From Halosimplex pelagicum (GTDB taxonomy: Archaea; Halobacteriota; Halobacteria; Halobacteriales; Haloarculaceae), in NCBI RefSeq assembly GCF_013415905.1, contig NZ_CP058909.1, positions 62,001 to 126,000 of the forward strand: a DNA stretch of 64,000 nt, written 5' to 3'. The translations under genes were made by a program, and so were the position numbers. The notes beneath the pieces are model-generated. The model searched no databases, had not been told where the DNA came from, and saw only the letters and a program-made list of their open reading frames with translations. Position 1 is the stretch's first letter, and each line of letters opens with the position of its first letter. This document shows positions 41,316 through 49,940 of the stretch, piece after piece.

Positions 41316-42803
41316 CTAGCGGCCGGGGATGTCCCAGTCGGCCCGCTCGTCGTCGGCCTCGTCCTCGTCGTCGCCCTCGGTCGGGTCGCTCAGGTCGAGT
41401 TCCGCCACGTCCGCGTCGTCGCCGTCGGCCGGGTCGCCGCCGGCCCGTTCGTCCCCCGCGGCTCGCCCGTCGCCCGGCTCGTCTCCGGTCCCAGTCCCGG
41501 TATCGGAACCGTCGCTCGACCCCGAACGGCCGGAGGTCGCTCCGTCCGGTCCGTCGGCCGACCCGTCGGGCCGGTCGGTCGGACCCGCTCCGGTCTCGTC
41601 TGCCGCGCCGTCGGTCGCCGCGTCCACCGCGTCCAGGTCCATCTCCAGGTCACCCTCGACGGTGTCGCCCTCGACGCTGGACCCCTCGCTCTCGTCGTCC
41701 CCGTCGTCGGCCTCGCCCACCGCGTCCAGGTCCATCTCCAGGTCACCCTCGACGGTGTCCGGTTCGTCGGCCGGTTCGTAGTCGTCGGCCTCGCCGGCGA
41801 CGGCGGCGTCGAGGTCGGCGTCGTCGACGGCCAGTCCGGTGTCGACGCCGCCGGCGTCGTCGGCCTGCCAGTCGTAGCCTGCCTCCTCCTCGGGGTCGAC
41901 GACGACCGAGTCGCCGAGTTCGATCCCCTCGGCGGTCAGTCGGAAGGCGTCGGGCCCGGGCGGCTCCGAGAGGTCCGTGGCGGCGTCGAGCAGGCGCTCG
42001 GCGTCCTCGCGGTACTGGGCGCCCTGCTTGCCGCGGCCGCTGGCGAGCGCGTCGGCGGAGTCGGCCAGCCAGCTGGTCGCGTGGGCGAGCGTGTCGGCCT
42101 TCTCCTCGGTGCGGTCGACGACCGTCTCGAAGGCGGCGGTCTCGGCGAACCGAACCGCCGTGTCGAAGTGGTCGGCGGCGTCGGTGAACGCGGGTTCGGC
42201 CTCCTCGAACCCGTTGCGCGCGTCCATCCACTCGCGGTCCTCGTAGTCGGCCATCGCCGCACGGAACGCCTCGCGGCCCTCGGCGTAGTGGTCGTGCCCG
42301 ACGCGGTAGCGGTCCAGCGCGGTGTCGTCGCCGCCGATGTCGCCGACGGCCGCCTTGACGGGGCCCACGTCGAGCGGCGTCTCGAGGTCGTCGGCCGCCC
42401 GGGCGTACTGGACGGTCCCGCGGTGGTCGACGACGAAGACCGACCGCCGGACGAGGCGCTCGCCGACCTCGTTCTCGGTGGCCACGCCGTAGGCCGCCGT
42501 GGCCTCGCCCTCGCGGTCGCTCAACAGCGGGACGTGCAGCCCGTAGCGCTCGGCGAACGCCTCGTGGCTGTAGGTGCTGTCCGGCGAGACCCCGAACACC
42601 GACACGTCCTTCTGCATCGTGAACAGGTCCAGGTCGCCCAGGTCCGACTCCTGCATCGTGCAGGCGGGGTTGAAATCGGCCGGATAGAAGGCGAGAACGA
42701 CGATCCCCTCCCCGAGGTACTCGCCCAGGTCCACCCGCCGGCGCTCGCCGTCGACGTACGCCGGCAGGTCGACCGCTGGCGCCGCCGCACCCTCCGAAAG
42801 CAT
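41316..42803 (-). CDS. One-Cys peroxiredoxin fused to helical and acidic repeat regions
   Basis: A 495-aa protein. Residues 1-150 are an AhpC/TSA thioredoxin fold with C48 (FNPACTMQESDLGDL) as the only Cys in the whole protein. Residues about 160-295 are helical and TPR-like (EGREAFRAAMADYEDREW, AFTDAADHFDTAVRFAE). Residues 310-495 are acidic and disordered, containing two identical VEGDLEMDLDAV segments. A single Cys implies a one-Cys mechanism needing an external thiol. The tail probably mediates interaction or solvation. A TCTAAATAGG box about 28 nt upstream supports the start. Confidence 0.8.
   Translation of the reverse strand: MLSEGAAAPAVDLPAYVDGERRRVDLGEYLGEGIVVLAFYPADFNPACTMQESDLGDLDLFTMQKDVSVFGVSPDSTYSHEAFAERYGLHVPLLSDREGEATAAYGVATENEVGERLVRRSVFVVDHRGTVQYARAADDLETPLDVGPVKAAVGDIGGDDTALDRYRVGHDHYAEGREAFRAAMADYEDREWMDARNGFEEAEPAFTDAADHFDTAVRFAETAAFETVVDRTEEKADTLAHATSWLADSADALASGRGKQGAQYREDAERLLDAATDLSEPPGPDAFRLTAEGIELGDSVVVDPEEEAGYDWQADDAGGVDTGLAVDDADLDAAVAGEADDYEPADEPDTVEGDLEMDLDAVGEADDGDDESEGSSVEGDTVEGDLEMDLDAVDAATDGAADETGAGPTDRPDGSADGPDGATSGRSGSSDGSDTGTGTGDEPGDGRAAGDERAGGDPADGDDADVAELDLSDPTEGDDEDEADDERADWDIPGR
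41625..41759 (-). repeat. 42-bp perfect direct repeat inside the peroxiredoxin-fusion gene
   Basis: Plus-strand positions 41625-41666 and 41718-41759 are identical over 42 bp, encoding TVEGDLEMDLDAV twice. The identity at synonymous positions suggests recent duplication or conversion. Confidence 0.85.
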
Positions 42804-42962
42804 TGTTCCATAGACGTGAGCTATCCTATTTAGACCTTCCCAGCGTTTTCACGCGCTGTATACGCCGGATCGGCCGGATGGACCGCATCGGCCGGACCGC
42901 CACGGTCCGAGCGGTCCGAGCGACCCGAGCGGCTTTTGCCACCCCGACGAGTACCGGTGGCC

Positions 42963-43487
42963 GTGGAGTTACACGTCCGCTACGAGGGCGACGACGACCC
43001 CAAGAAGTGCTCGGCCCGTCGGCTCGCGAAGTTCGACGACGCCGAGTTGCACCGCTCGACGCGGGCGACGCCGCCGGGGATCGTCCTCAACCCCTTCGCC
43101 GACCAGGCGCTCTCGCCGGCCGACCGCGAGGGGACGGGCGCCCGCCGCGACCGGCTCGTCGCGCTCGACTGCTCGTGGGAGACCGCCGAGCGCGAGGCGT
43201 TCGATCTGGAAGGCGTCCACCGCTCGCTGCCGTTCCTCGTCGCCGGCAACCCCGTCAACTACGGGACGGCCTTCCAGTTGAACACCGTCGAGGCGTTCGC
43301 CGGCGCGCTCTGCATCCTCGGCGAGCGCGAGCAGGCCGAGGGGATCCTCGACCGGTTCTCGTGGGGTCACACCTTCCTCGAACTCAACGAGGAACCGCTG
43401 CGCCGGTACGCCGACTGCGCCGACTCGACCGAAGTGCTCGCCGTGCAGGACGACTACCTCGCCGACGAGGGCGAGGGAGAGGCGTAG
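42963..43487 (+). CDS. tsr3: rRNA aminocarboxypropyltransferase Tsr3 (DUF367)
   Basis: A 174-aa protein starting at a GTG ([24 protein letters not shown]). Conserved phrases are [49 protein letters not shown] and [19 protein letters not shown]. Tsr3 transfers an aminocarboxypropyl group from SAM to a small-subunit rRNA base. A second GTG at 42957 is possible; GGCTTTTGCC centred 27 nt before 42963 favours the later start. Cytosolic. Confidence 0.9.
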   Translation: MELHVRYEGDDDPKKCSARRLAKFDDAELHRSTRATPPGIVLNPFADQALSPADREGTGARRDRLVALDCSWETAEREAFDLEGVHRSLPFLVAGNPVNYGTAFQLNTVEAFAGALCILGEREQAEGILDRFSWGHTFLELNEEPLRRYADCADSTEVLAVQDDYLADEGEGEA

Positions 43488-43562
43488 AACCGTTCGAATC
43501 GCCCCTCCGGCGGCGCCGCTTGCCGGAGTCGTGTCGAGAACCCGGAGGACCCGGGAGTCGGT

Positions 43563-44459
43563 TCAGTTCGACGCGGCGATCGGACCGATAACCGGCAGGC
43601 CGTAGCGCTCGCCCTGGTAGGCCTTGAGGACGAGCAACAGCCAGACGGCGAACGCGCCGAGGCCGACGACGGCGTTCAGCGGGAGTACCAGGAACGCGAA
43701 GATGTCGCCGACGACCGGTATCGCCGTGAGTATCCCCATGACGATGCCGACGGCGACCCACGCGGCGATGGCGACCGCGCCGAAGCCGATGCTCTGGATC
43801 GAGTGGAAGCGCACGAAGTCGTCCTCGTCGCCCTCGACCAGCAGCATGACGATCCCCGTCAGCGGCGCGAACAGGTACGCGATCGCCGCCGCGACGTTCG
43901 GCTCCAGGTCCGTCCCGCCTGCCGCGGGGCCGGTCATCTCACCGCTCGGCTGGGCGTTCGCGGTCCGCCCGGCGGACTGTCCACCGGCCTGACCGCCCGC
44001 CTGTCCGCCGGTCCGGCCACCGCTCTGTCCGCCGGTGGACTGACTGCTGGACGATTGACCGCCGGTCGACTGGCCGCCCGCGGATTGACCGCCGGTCGGC
44101 TGTCCGCCAGCCGACTGGCCGCCCGTGGACTGACCACCAGCCGACTGACCGCCGGTGGATTGTCCACTGGCCGACTGCCCGCCCGTGGACTGACCATCCG
44201 CCGACTGGCCGCCGGTGGATTGTCCACTGGCCGACTGGTCGTCCGGGGACGCTCCGTTCGCGGACTGTCCACTGGCCGACTGGCCGTCCGGGGACGCTCC
44301 GTTCGCGGACTGTCCGCCCGCGGACTGACCGCTCGTGGACTGCCCCGCGACGGACTGCCCGCCCGTGGACTGTCCCTCGATCGACTCCCCGTCGGTCGAT
44401 TCCTCGGCCTGACCGTTCTCGTCGGACTCGCCCGCTTCGGTGGACCCGTCGTCCGTCAT
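43563..44459 (-). CDS. DUF4870 membrane protein with a long GQS pentapeptide-type repeat
   Basis: A 298-aa protein. Residues 1-27 are acidic. Residues about 28-150 are some 24 five-residue units of the form Q-S-x-x-G (QSTGG, QSAGG, QSASG, QSANG), with ASPDG/ASPDD substitutions. The C-terminal 125 residues are a DUF4870/Tic20-like domain with three to four helices, beginning EPNVAAAIAYLFAPLTGIVMLL and containing FVRFHSIQSIGF. The repeat lies on the side facing the cytoplasm or outside, depending on topology. The function is unknown. Confidence 0.82.
   Translation of the reverse strand: MTDDGSTEAGESDENGQAEESTDGESIEGQSTGGQSVAGQSTSGQSAGGQSANGASPDGQSASGQSANGASPDDQSASGQSTGGQSADGQSTGGQSASGQSTGGQSAGGQSTGGQSAGGQPTGGQSAGGQSTGGQSSSSQSTGGQSGGRTGGQAGGQAGGQSAGRTANAQPSGEMTGPAAGGTDLEPNVAAAIAYLFAPLTGIVMLLVEGDEDDFVRFHSIQSIGFGAVAIAAWVAVGIVMGILTAIPVVGDIFAFLVLPLNAVVGLGAFAVWLLLVLKAYQGERYGLPVIGPIAASN
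44010..44376 (-). repeat. 15-bp minisatellite encoding Q-S-x-x-G units
   Basis: About 24 imperfect 15-bp units (such as CGACTGGCCGCCGGT variants on the plus strand) encode the GQS tract. Some larger blocks recur, for example the unit encoding QSASGQSANGASPD. It is likely hypervariable in copy number. Confidence 0.8.
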
Positions 44460-44906
44460 CGTTCCACCTCAGCGGCGCGCAGGCCCCGTCGATGCCCCGT
44501 TTCCCTCGGTCGGTGCTTCCCAACCATGTCAGCACGAGCGAATGCCCCACTTGTAATACTTTTCACTGCCGAATGATATTTTGGCGGCCGCTCTGGGGGT
44601 CGTTCGGACGGAGTGAACGACTGTTTCGGCGGCTCTACTCGTCTCTCACAGCCGACGGGGAGTGAACTGCGCCAGCGCGAGGGGCCAGCGGGGCGGCGTC
44701 GTCGGTAGCGGGGTGGAACGTCACCCGTTCGGACCCGTCCGGGCGTCCGAGCCCGTCTCGTCGAGGGAGCGCTTCGCCGACGGCGGGTCCTCGGTCTCGA
44801 TCGACTCAGCGGGGGCGAGTGGCGGCCCCGCTCGCCGCGGGACCGCGCGGGGACGGACCCGGACGGCCAGGGCAACGCTTTACTCGGGCGGGAAGCACGG
44901 GTTGGC
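44460..44906. other. 447-nt divergent intergenic region
   Basis: It separates the DUF4870 gene (minus) and the TrmB gene (plus). An AT-rich stretch CTTGTAATACTTTTCACTG (about 44550-44568) and GATATTTTGG (about 44573-44582) may hold the DUF4870 promoter; the TrmB TATA box is at 44878-44884. The centre is GC-rich with no convincing gene. Confidence 0.6.
44878..44884 (+). promoter_or_regulatory. TATA box of the TrmB-family gene
   Basis: CTTTACT is centred 26 nt before the ATG at 44907, fitting a leaderless transcript. Confidence 0.65.
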
Positions 44907-45974
44907 ATGGAGACGGATCGACTCCGCGAGGCGCTGGAGCGCGCGGGCCTGACGGAGTACCAGTCGGCCGTGTACCTCGGACTGCTGGACCAGGGAACGG
45001 CGCCGGTCGTCGACGTAGCCGAGCGGGCCGGTGTGCCCACCTCGCAGGTGTACGACGTGGTACGGACGCTGGAGGACCGCGGGTTCGTCGAGACCGTCGA
45101 AGGGGACCGCCTGCACGCCCGCGCCGACGAGCCCGGCGACGTGCTCGACGAACTGCGCTCGACGGGGGAGCTGCTGGCCGACGCCGCCGACGCGATCGAG
45201 GACCGCTGGGAGCGCCCCGACCCCAGCGAACACCGCGTCAGCGTCGTCAAGCGCCGGCGGACCGTCGTCGAGAACGCCCGCGTCGCCATCGAGGACGCCG
45301 AGGTGTCCGTCGAGTTCGGCGGGAGCGCAGAGCAGTTCGCCGAGCTGCGCCCCGCGCTGGCGGCCGCCGCCGAGCGCGGCGTCGTCGTCCACGCGTCGGT
45401 CAACGGCCCCGTCGCCGACACCGACGTGTCCGCCGAGCGCCTCGCGAACAGCCCCATCACCGAAGTCCGGCACTCACACTCGCCCGGCTCCTTCCTCACC
45501 GTCGTCGACCGCCGGCAGGGGTTCCTCTCGCCGAACGTCCACGGCGACGAGCAGTACGGCGTCCAGGTCGGCGACGACCTGCTGACCTTTCTCTTTCACT
45601 GGTCGTTTCTCACCTGCGGGTGGGTCCCCGCCGAACGCCTCCACGTCGCCGAGCCCGACGAGAGCGCCTACATCAGCATCGAGGAGTTCGTCCGCCACGC
45701 CGCCGTCTGCTGGAGCGACGGCGCCACCGTCACCGTCGGCGTCCGCGGCCGCGACACCGACACCGGCGACCCCGTGCAGGTCCGCGGCGACCTGGTCGAC
45801 ATCCGACTCGGCCCCGACAACGACGCCGTCACGGACCCCTCCTACGACGAACTCGGCGGGACGGTCGCTATCGTCGTCGCGACCGACGAGGGCAAGGTCG
45901 AAGTCGGCGGCTGGGGCGCCGTCACCGAGGACGTAGAGGCCGAGGTCGTCCGCGTCGAAGGCGTCTCGGAGTGA
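44907..45974 (+). CDS. TrmB-family transcriptional regulator
   Basis: A 355-aa protein. The N-terminal winged helix (residues 5-75) reads LTEYQSAVYLGLLDQGTAPVVDVAERAGVPTSQVYDVVRTLEDRG. The middle holds a coiled linker and a phospholipase-D-like region (VEFGGSAEQFAEL). The C-terminal 170 residues match the TrmB sugar-binding domain (SPGSFLTVVDRRQGFLSPNVHG, WSFLTCGWVPAERL). TrmB proteins sense sugars and control sugar uptake and central carbon genes. The ligand is unknown. It converges with the enolase-superfamily gene. Confidence 0.86.
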   Translation: METDRLREALERAGLTEYQSAVYLGLLDQGTAPVVDVAERAGVPTSQVYDVVRTLEDRGFVETVEGDRLHARADEPGDVLDELRSTGELLADAADAIEDRWERPDPSEHRVSVVKRRRTVVENARVAIEDAEVSVEFGGSAEQFAELRPALAAAAERGVVVHASVNGPVADTDVSAERLANSPITEVRHSHSPGSFLTVVDRRQGFLSPNVHGDEQYGVQVGDDLLTFLFHWSFLTCGWVPAERLHVAEPDESAYISIEEFVRHAAVCWSDGATVTVGVRGRDTDTGDPVQVRGDLVDIRLGPDNDAVTDPSYDELGGTVAIVVATDEGKVEVGGWGAVTEDVEAEVVRVEGVSE

Positions 45975-45998
45975 CGCCCCACGGCGTCGGTTCAGCTC

Positions 45999-47078
45999 CT
46001 ACTCCCGCTGCCACCGCAGCCCGACCGGTTCGTCGGGCACGTCCAGCGGACTCGTCGGCACGTCAGCGTGCGGTTCGGGGCTGTGGTAGGCGCTGGGGGC
46101 GATGTCGTTCGGGCCGTCGGGATAGAACGCCGACGCGACGGCGTGGAGGTGTTCGCGCCCGACGCCGAGTTCGTACTGGCCGCCGCCGTACAGCGTGATA
46201 TCCCGCTCCAGACAGTACTCGATCGTGTCGAGCAGGTCCGAGACGGTCCCGAACCGCGAGGGCTTGACGTTTAGCCACTCGGGCTCGATCGGCAGATCTT
46301 CGACGCTCGCCACGTCCACGACCGGGTAGTCCCAGGAGAGTCGGTCGGCGACGCCGTCCAGAACCTCCCGGGTCTCGTCGGTGTACTTCGCGTCCTCCAG
46401 CACGGCGTCGGGGAACGCCTCGGCGACCTGCCGATAGCGTTCCGGGTCGGCGTCGGTGTCCACCTCGGTGCCCTCGTAGTAGCTCTTCAGGTCGAGGATG
46501 CGCACGCGGTCGGTCGCCGCCAGCTCGTCCATCAGATCCGGCGTCCAGTCGGCGGTCGGGTCGAGCTTGAACTCCATCTCGGGGTCGATGTCGAGCCACT
46601 CGTGGATCCGCTCGGCCGAGGGCTCGCCTCCCGTGTCGAGCCGCGTCGAGACGACGAACCGCACGGAGTCGTAGCTCCGACCGAGCGCGTCGGCGAAGGT
46701 GGCGTCGGCCTGGCGCAGTGCCAAATCGAGCGCCGCGCTCTCGACGGCCCACCGTCGGTAGTGCCGGGACACCGCCCGCTCGGGCGGCTCGGGGAACAGC
46801 TCGGCGTCGTCCAGCGCCGTCGAGAACTCGTCGAGGATGTACTCGCCCGCGAAGTCCCAGCCGAGGTCGCCGCTCTCGTGTGCGTCGCGCAGTCGGTCGT
46901 GGTCCTCGGTGTCGTAGGCCACGTCCTCGCCGCGGCCGACCGCGCCGTCGGGGCCGCGTAGTTCGACGACACTCGTCACGCGCGTGAACCCGGCGGAGGT
47001 GTCCATCTCGTGACGGTCCAGGTCGAACCCATCCACCGCGAGGGGCAGATCCGCGATCCGGTCGTACAGGTCGCTCAT
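45999..47078 (-). CDS. Enolase-superfamily enzyme (mandelate racemase/muconate cycloisomerase-like)
   Basis: A 359-aa protein with the two-domain enolase-superfamily layout. An N-terminal capping domain (TRVTSVVELRGPDGAVGRGEDVAYD) precedes a TIM barrel. Likely metal or acid-base residues are in MEFKLDP, ILDLKSYYEG and VLEDAKYTDE; the C-terminal strands include PEWLNVKPSRFGT and YGGGQYELGVGREH. Members dehydrate or racemise acid sugars or other carboxylates. The substrate is unknown; the nearby TrmB regulator would suit a sugar acid, by inference. Confidence 0.78.
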   Translation of the reverse strand: MSDLYDRIADLPLAVDGFDLDRHEMDTSAGFTRVTSVVELRGPDGAVGRGEDVAYDTEDHDRLRDAHESGDLGWDFAGEYILDEFSTALDDAELFPEPPERAVSRHYRRWAVESAALDLALRQADATFADALGRSYDSVRFVVSTRLDTGGEPSAERIHEWLDIDPEMEFKLDPTADWTPDLMDELAATDRVRILDLKSYYEGTEVDTDADPERYRQVAEAFPDAVLEDAKYTDETREVLDGVADRLSWDYPVVDVASVEDLPIEPEWLNVKPSRFGTVSDLLDTIEYCLERDITLYGGGQYELGVGREHLHAVASAFYPDGPNDIAPSAYHSPEPHADVPTSPLDVPDEPVGLRWQRE

Positions 47079-47205
47079 ACCACCGCTTCGGACGGGGTCC
47101 GGTTAACCCTGGTTCAACCGGCAGGGGACGGCGACCGTCCGGAACCCGGTGGTCCGACCGGCCCGGAGAAGCAACGTTTAAACGCGGTGACGAGGAAGGG
47201 CGGGT

Positions 47206-47355
47206 ATGCCCAAGTTCGAACCCGCGGAACGACGCGAGCTCCAGAAGCAGATCTGCATGCGCTGCAACGCCCGCAACTCCGTCGAGGCGACGAGCTGCCG
47301 GAAGTGCGGCTACAAGAATCTCCGCCGCAAGAGCAAAGAGCGCCGCAACGCGTAA
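47206..47355 (+). CDS. rpl40e: 50S ribosomal protein L40e
   Basis: A 49-aa protein, [20 protein letters not shown] then [18 protein letters not shown]. The zinc ribbon is C17, C20, C31 and C34, and the rest is strongly basic ([11 protein letters not shown]). It is part of the large ribosomal subunit. A TATA-like GTTTAAACG is about 28 nt upstream. Although short, its identity is clear. Confidence 0.95.
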   Translation: MPKFEPAERRELQKQICMRCNARNSVEATSCRKCGYKNLRRKSKERRNA

Positions 47356-47454
47356 CTCGGCTCCCTTCTCTTTCGCTCTCTCCCGTTCGCCGCGTCAGCG
47401 ACGCCGTCGTTCGAACGGAGCGCGTTTTCACGGTCGCTCCGAGCGGCCGCGCCG

Positions 47455-48066
47455 TCACTCGTCGGGATACTTCGGTTCGCGCCGTTCGGCGCGTTCGAGC
47501 GACCGCTCGACGACCGCGCGCACGTCGCCCTCGAAGACGCCGCCGTGGCCGCTGTACATGCGTTCGACGCCGTCGGGCAGCCGTTCGAGCAGGTCCTCGA
47601 TCGACTCGATGAGCCGTTCGCGGGACTGGCCGGCCATGTCGGTGCGGCCGAAGCTCCCGTCGTCGAAGGCGCCGTCGTCGTGGACGACCACGTCGCCCGA
47701 AAAGAGCGAGGCCTCCGAGACCAGCGAGACGTGGTCGTCGGCGTGGCCCGGCGTGTAGACGACCTCGCAGGTCTCGTCGCCGACGGTCACGGTGTCGCCG
47801 TCGGCGAGTTCGCCGGTCCGGCGCGGGTGGTCGGCGTAGGCGAGCAGGTCGGCGTCGAAGGCGTCTAAGACGGCGTCGAGCTGGGAGACGTGGTCGCCGT
47901 GCTGGTGGGTGAGGACCACGCGGTCCAGTTCGTCGGTGTGGCCTTCGATAACGTCGACGACGCCGGTCATCGCGCCCGCGTCGACCAGCGTCGGCGACTC
48001 GCCGAGCGCGAGGTAGGCGTTGCACGTGAACGTCTCGGCCTCGGCGGTGACGTTGACGACTTCCAT
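47455..48066 (-). CDS. MBL-fold metallohydrolase
   Basis: A 203-aa metallo-beta-lactamase-fold protein. The metal site is H54-Q-H56-G-D58-H59 (LTHQHGDH), then H in TPGHADDHVSL, D in LFSGDVVVHDDG and H in MYSGHGG. It resembles glyoxalase II/YcbL-type hydrolases, which cleave thioesters. Cytosolic. The substrate is unknown. Confidence 0.87.
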   Translation of the reverse strand: MEVVNVTAEAETFTCNAYLALGESPTLVDAGAMTGVVDVIEGHTDELDRVVLTHQHGDHVSQLDAVLDAFDADLLAYADHPRRTGELADGDTVTVGDETCEVVYTPGHADDHVSLVSEASLFSGDVVVHDDGAFDDGSFGRTDMAGQSRERLIESIEDLLERLPDGVERMYSGHGGVFEGDVRAVVERSLERAERREPKYPDE

Positions 48067-48374
48067 GTCCGTGTGCTCGGTCGCCCTGGGCTTCAGTCTG
48101 GTGACCCGGCGGCTCGCGCTCTCCGCTAGCCGGGACCGGTGACAGCGACCGCTCGACGAGGAGTACGGCGTGTTCCGGGAGCTTGCAGGTGCCGGCCGTC
48201 CCTGGTGGACCGTCACACGAACCGCAGGACGTATCCGTCCGGTTCGGTTTCGTGTGCAGGCCGGTCGACGCGTTCGCGACGGGCGGCCCTTTTCCCGCGC
48301 TTGTTTTCGCCCACCGCAGACTCACCCCGGTCGTTCCCCAAACCGGGGCACCCGCAAGGGATTCCACTCAGATC
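48067..48374. other. 308-nt intergenic region
   Basis: Divergent region between the MBL hydrolase and the Tat lipoprotein. It is GC-rich, with a TTTTCCCGCGCTTGTTTTCG stretch near 48290-48309 that may include promoter elements. No gene, RNA or long repeat was seen. Confidence 0.5.
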
Positions 48375-49346
48375 ATGACTGACCGAGAGACTTCTATCGG
48401 CGACCGGACGAGGCGATCGATCCTCAAGAAAGGCGCGCTCGCGACGGGGGCGGCGGTCGGCGTCGCCGGCTGCGCCGGCCTCGGCGACGAGGGCCCCGCC
48501 GCCCAGACGGACACCGACGGCGACGGCGCGACGGACACGGACGTGCTCGACGACGGGACCGACGGCGACGACGCCGTCGAAGCCGGCTCCGACAAGGCGC
48601 TGATGTTCGCCGAGGAGTTCCGCGGCGGCGCGCAGTTCCGCGTCACCTCGCCGGTCATCGAGCAACAGCCCGAGGTCGAGGGCGTCGAGGACGGCGACAT
48701 CTGGAGCGACTACAACACGCGGGTCGTCGAGTACGTCAACGCCGAGGAGGACGTGCTCTTCTTCCCCGCTCACGACGCCGAGATCACGGAAGGACGGGTG
48801 TACGAGCTCCACGACAACTTCACGTGGCTCAGCGACGACGCCGGCGACCAGGGCGTCGTCGACGTGAAGTTCACCGAGGTCGGCCAGGAGCAGATCTTCG
48901 ACCCCAGCGACGTGAACGTCTTCGACGAGGGCGGCGGCAAGGCGCTGGTCCGGTGGGGGAACTACTGGCCCGGGGCGATCCTCCGGATCACCTCCGACGT
49001 CGTCGAGTGGACGCCCAGGGACGACGTGGCCGGCTCGGACGTGTTCGCCGACTACAACACCCGCTTCGCGCGGTGGATTAACGGCGGGAACTTCCAGATC
49101 TACCCCGCCGGTGACGCCAGCATCGAGCGGGGCCAGGCCTACCGGATGACCAGCGAGTTCGACGTGACCGACCCCGAGGGCAACCTCGTCACGACCGACC
49201 TCGAACGCGTCGAGCTGCCGGAAGGGGTCGCGACCGGCGACGTGGCTACCGACCCCCCGACCGACGGGACGACGGCGAGCGAGGACACCGCGACCGACGG
49301 CGGAGCCGGGACAGGCAGCGGAACCGACACCCCGACCGGGTCCTGA
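48375..49346 (+). CDS. Tat-exported lipoprotein of unknown function
   Basis: A 323-aa protein. The N-terminus has RRSILKKGALATGAAVGVAGC, a twin-arginine signal with lipobox Cys. Residues 34-70 are an acidic spacer (DTDGDGATDTDVLDDGTDGDD). The body (about 75-285) has two similar beta-rich halves: AQFRVTSPVIE with DYNTRVVEYVNAEEDVLFFPA, and AILRITSDVVEWTP with DYNTRFARWINGGNFQIYPA. The tail is Thr/Gly/Asp-rich. The internal duplication suggests two copies of one domain. It is expected to be lipid-anchored outside the cell; the ligand is unknown. Confidence 0.78.
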   Translation: MTDRETSIGDRTRRSILKKGALATGAAVGVAGCAGLGDEGPAAQTDTDGDGATDTDVLDDGTDGDDAVEAGSDKALMFAEEFRGGAQFRVTSPVIEQQPEVEGVEDGDIWSDYNTRVVEYVNAEEDVLFFPAHDAEITEGRVYELHDNFTWLSDDAGDQGVVDVKFTEVGQEQIFDPSDVNVFDEGGGKALVRWGNYWPGAILRITSDVVEWTPRDDVAGSDVFADYNTRFARWINGGNFQIYPAGDASIERGQAYRMTSEFDVTDPEGNLVTTDLERVELPEGVATGDVATDPPTDGTTASEDTATDGGAGTGSGTDTPTGS

Positions 49347-49461
49347 ACGCCGCGAAACGCGGTGTCCGCCGGGACCGCCCGTCCTGCCGTCGTCGTCCGG
49401 TACGGGACACCGTGACGAGCGAAGCGGATGATTTTTGATGGAGAGTGTCGTGGGCTGTGGT

Positions 49462-49794
49462 ATGTCGACACAGAGCGCTCGCGACGGGGCGGCCGGGCGC
49501 GGCGACGGCGGGCTCCCCGACGCCGTCCCCGTCTCGCTGGACCGGACGACGCGGCTCAGCTGGGAGCTGGGCGACCGCGTGACGAGCGGGGCCGACGCGA
49601 CGCTGGCGGGCGAGTGGCGCTGTCACACGGCGCCGTGGGCGGTGGCCGTCTTCGACGTGACCGACCACACCGCCCTCCTCCGCGTCCGGACGCCGGTCGG
49701 CCGCGAACTGTTCTACGGCGCCGCCGACGCCGACCTGGCCGCGGCCCGCGACGCCCTCGCCGCGGCGCCCGACTGGGGACGCCGGGACCGATAG
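49462..49794 (+). CDS. Small haloarchaeal protein of unknown function
   Basis: A 110-aa protein. A Gly/Asp-rich N-terminus (residues 1-25) precedes a compact domain with RTTRLSWELGDRVTSGADATLAGEWRC, ALLRVRTPVGRELFYGAADAD and a helix AAARDALAAAP. The AT-rich GATGATTTTTGATGG centred about 27 nt upstream of the ATG at 49462 supports a leaderless start. I do not recognise the family. Confidence 0.65.
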   Translation: MSTQSARDGAAGRGDGGLPDAVPVSLDRTTRLSWELGDRVTSGADATLAGEWRCHTAPWAVAVFDVTDHTALLRVRTPVGRELFYGAADADLAAARDALAAAPDWGRRDR

Positions 49795-49940
49795 CTCGCC
49801 GCGACCGACACCTCACAGCGACCGCGCAGTCGCCGGCCCGTCGGCGGTCCCTCGGCGGAGCTCCGGCGGCGGAATCTCGCCGACTGCGCACCTGCGAACA
49901 CCTGCCCAAGTCTTTTCGCCGCTTCGACCGATATCGCGGT

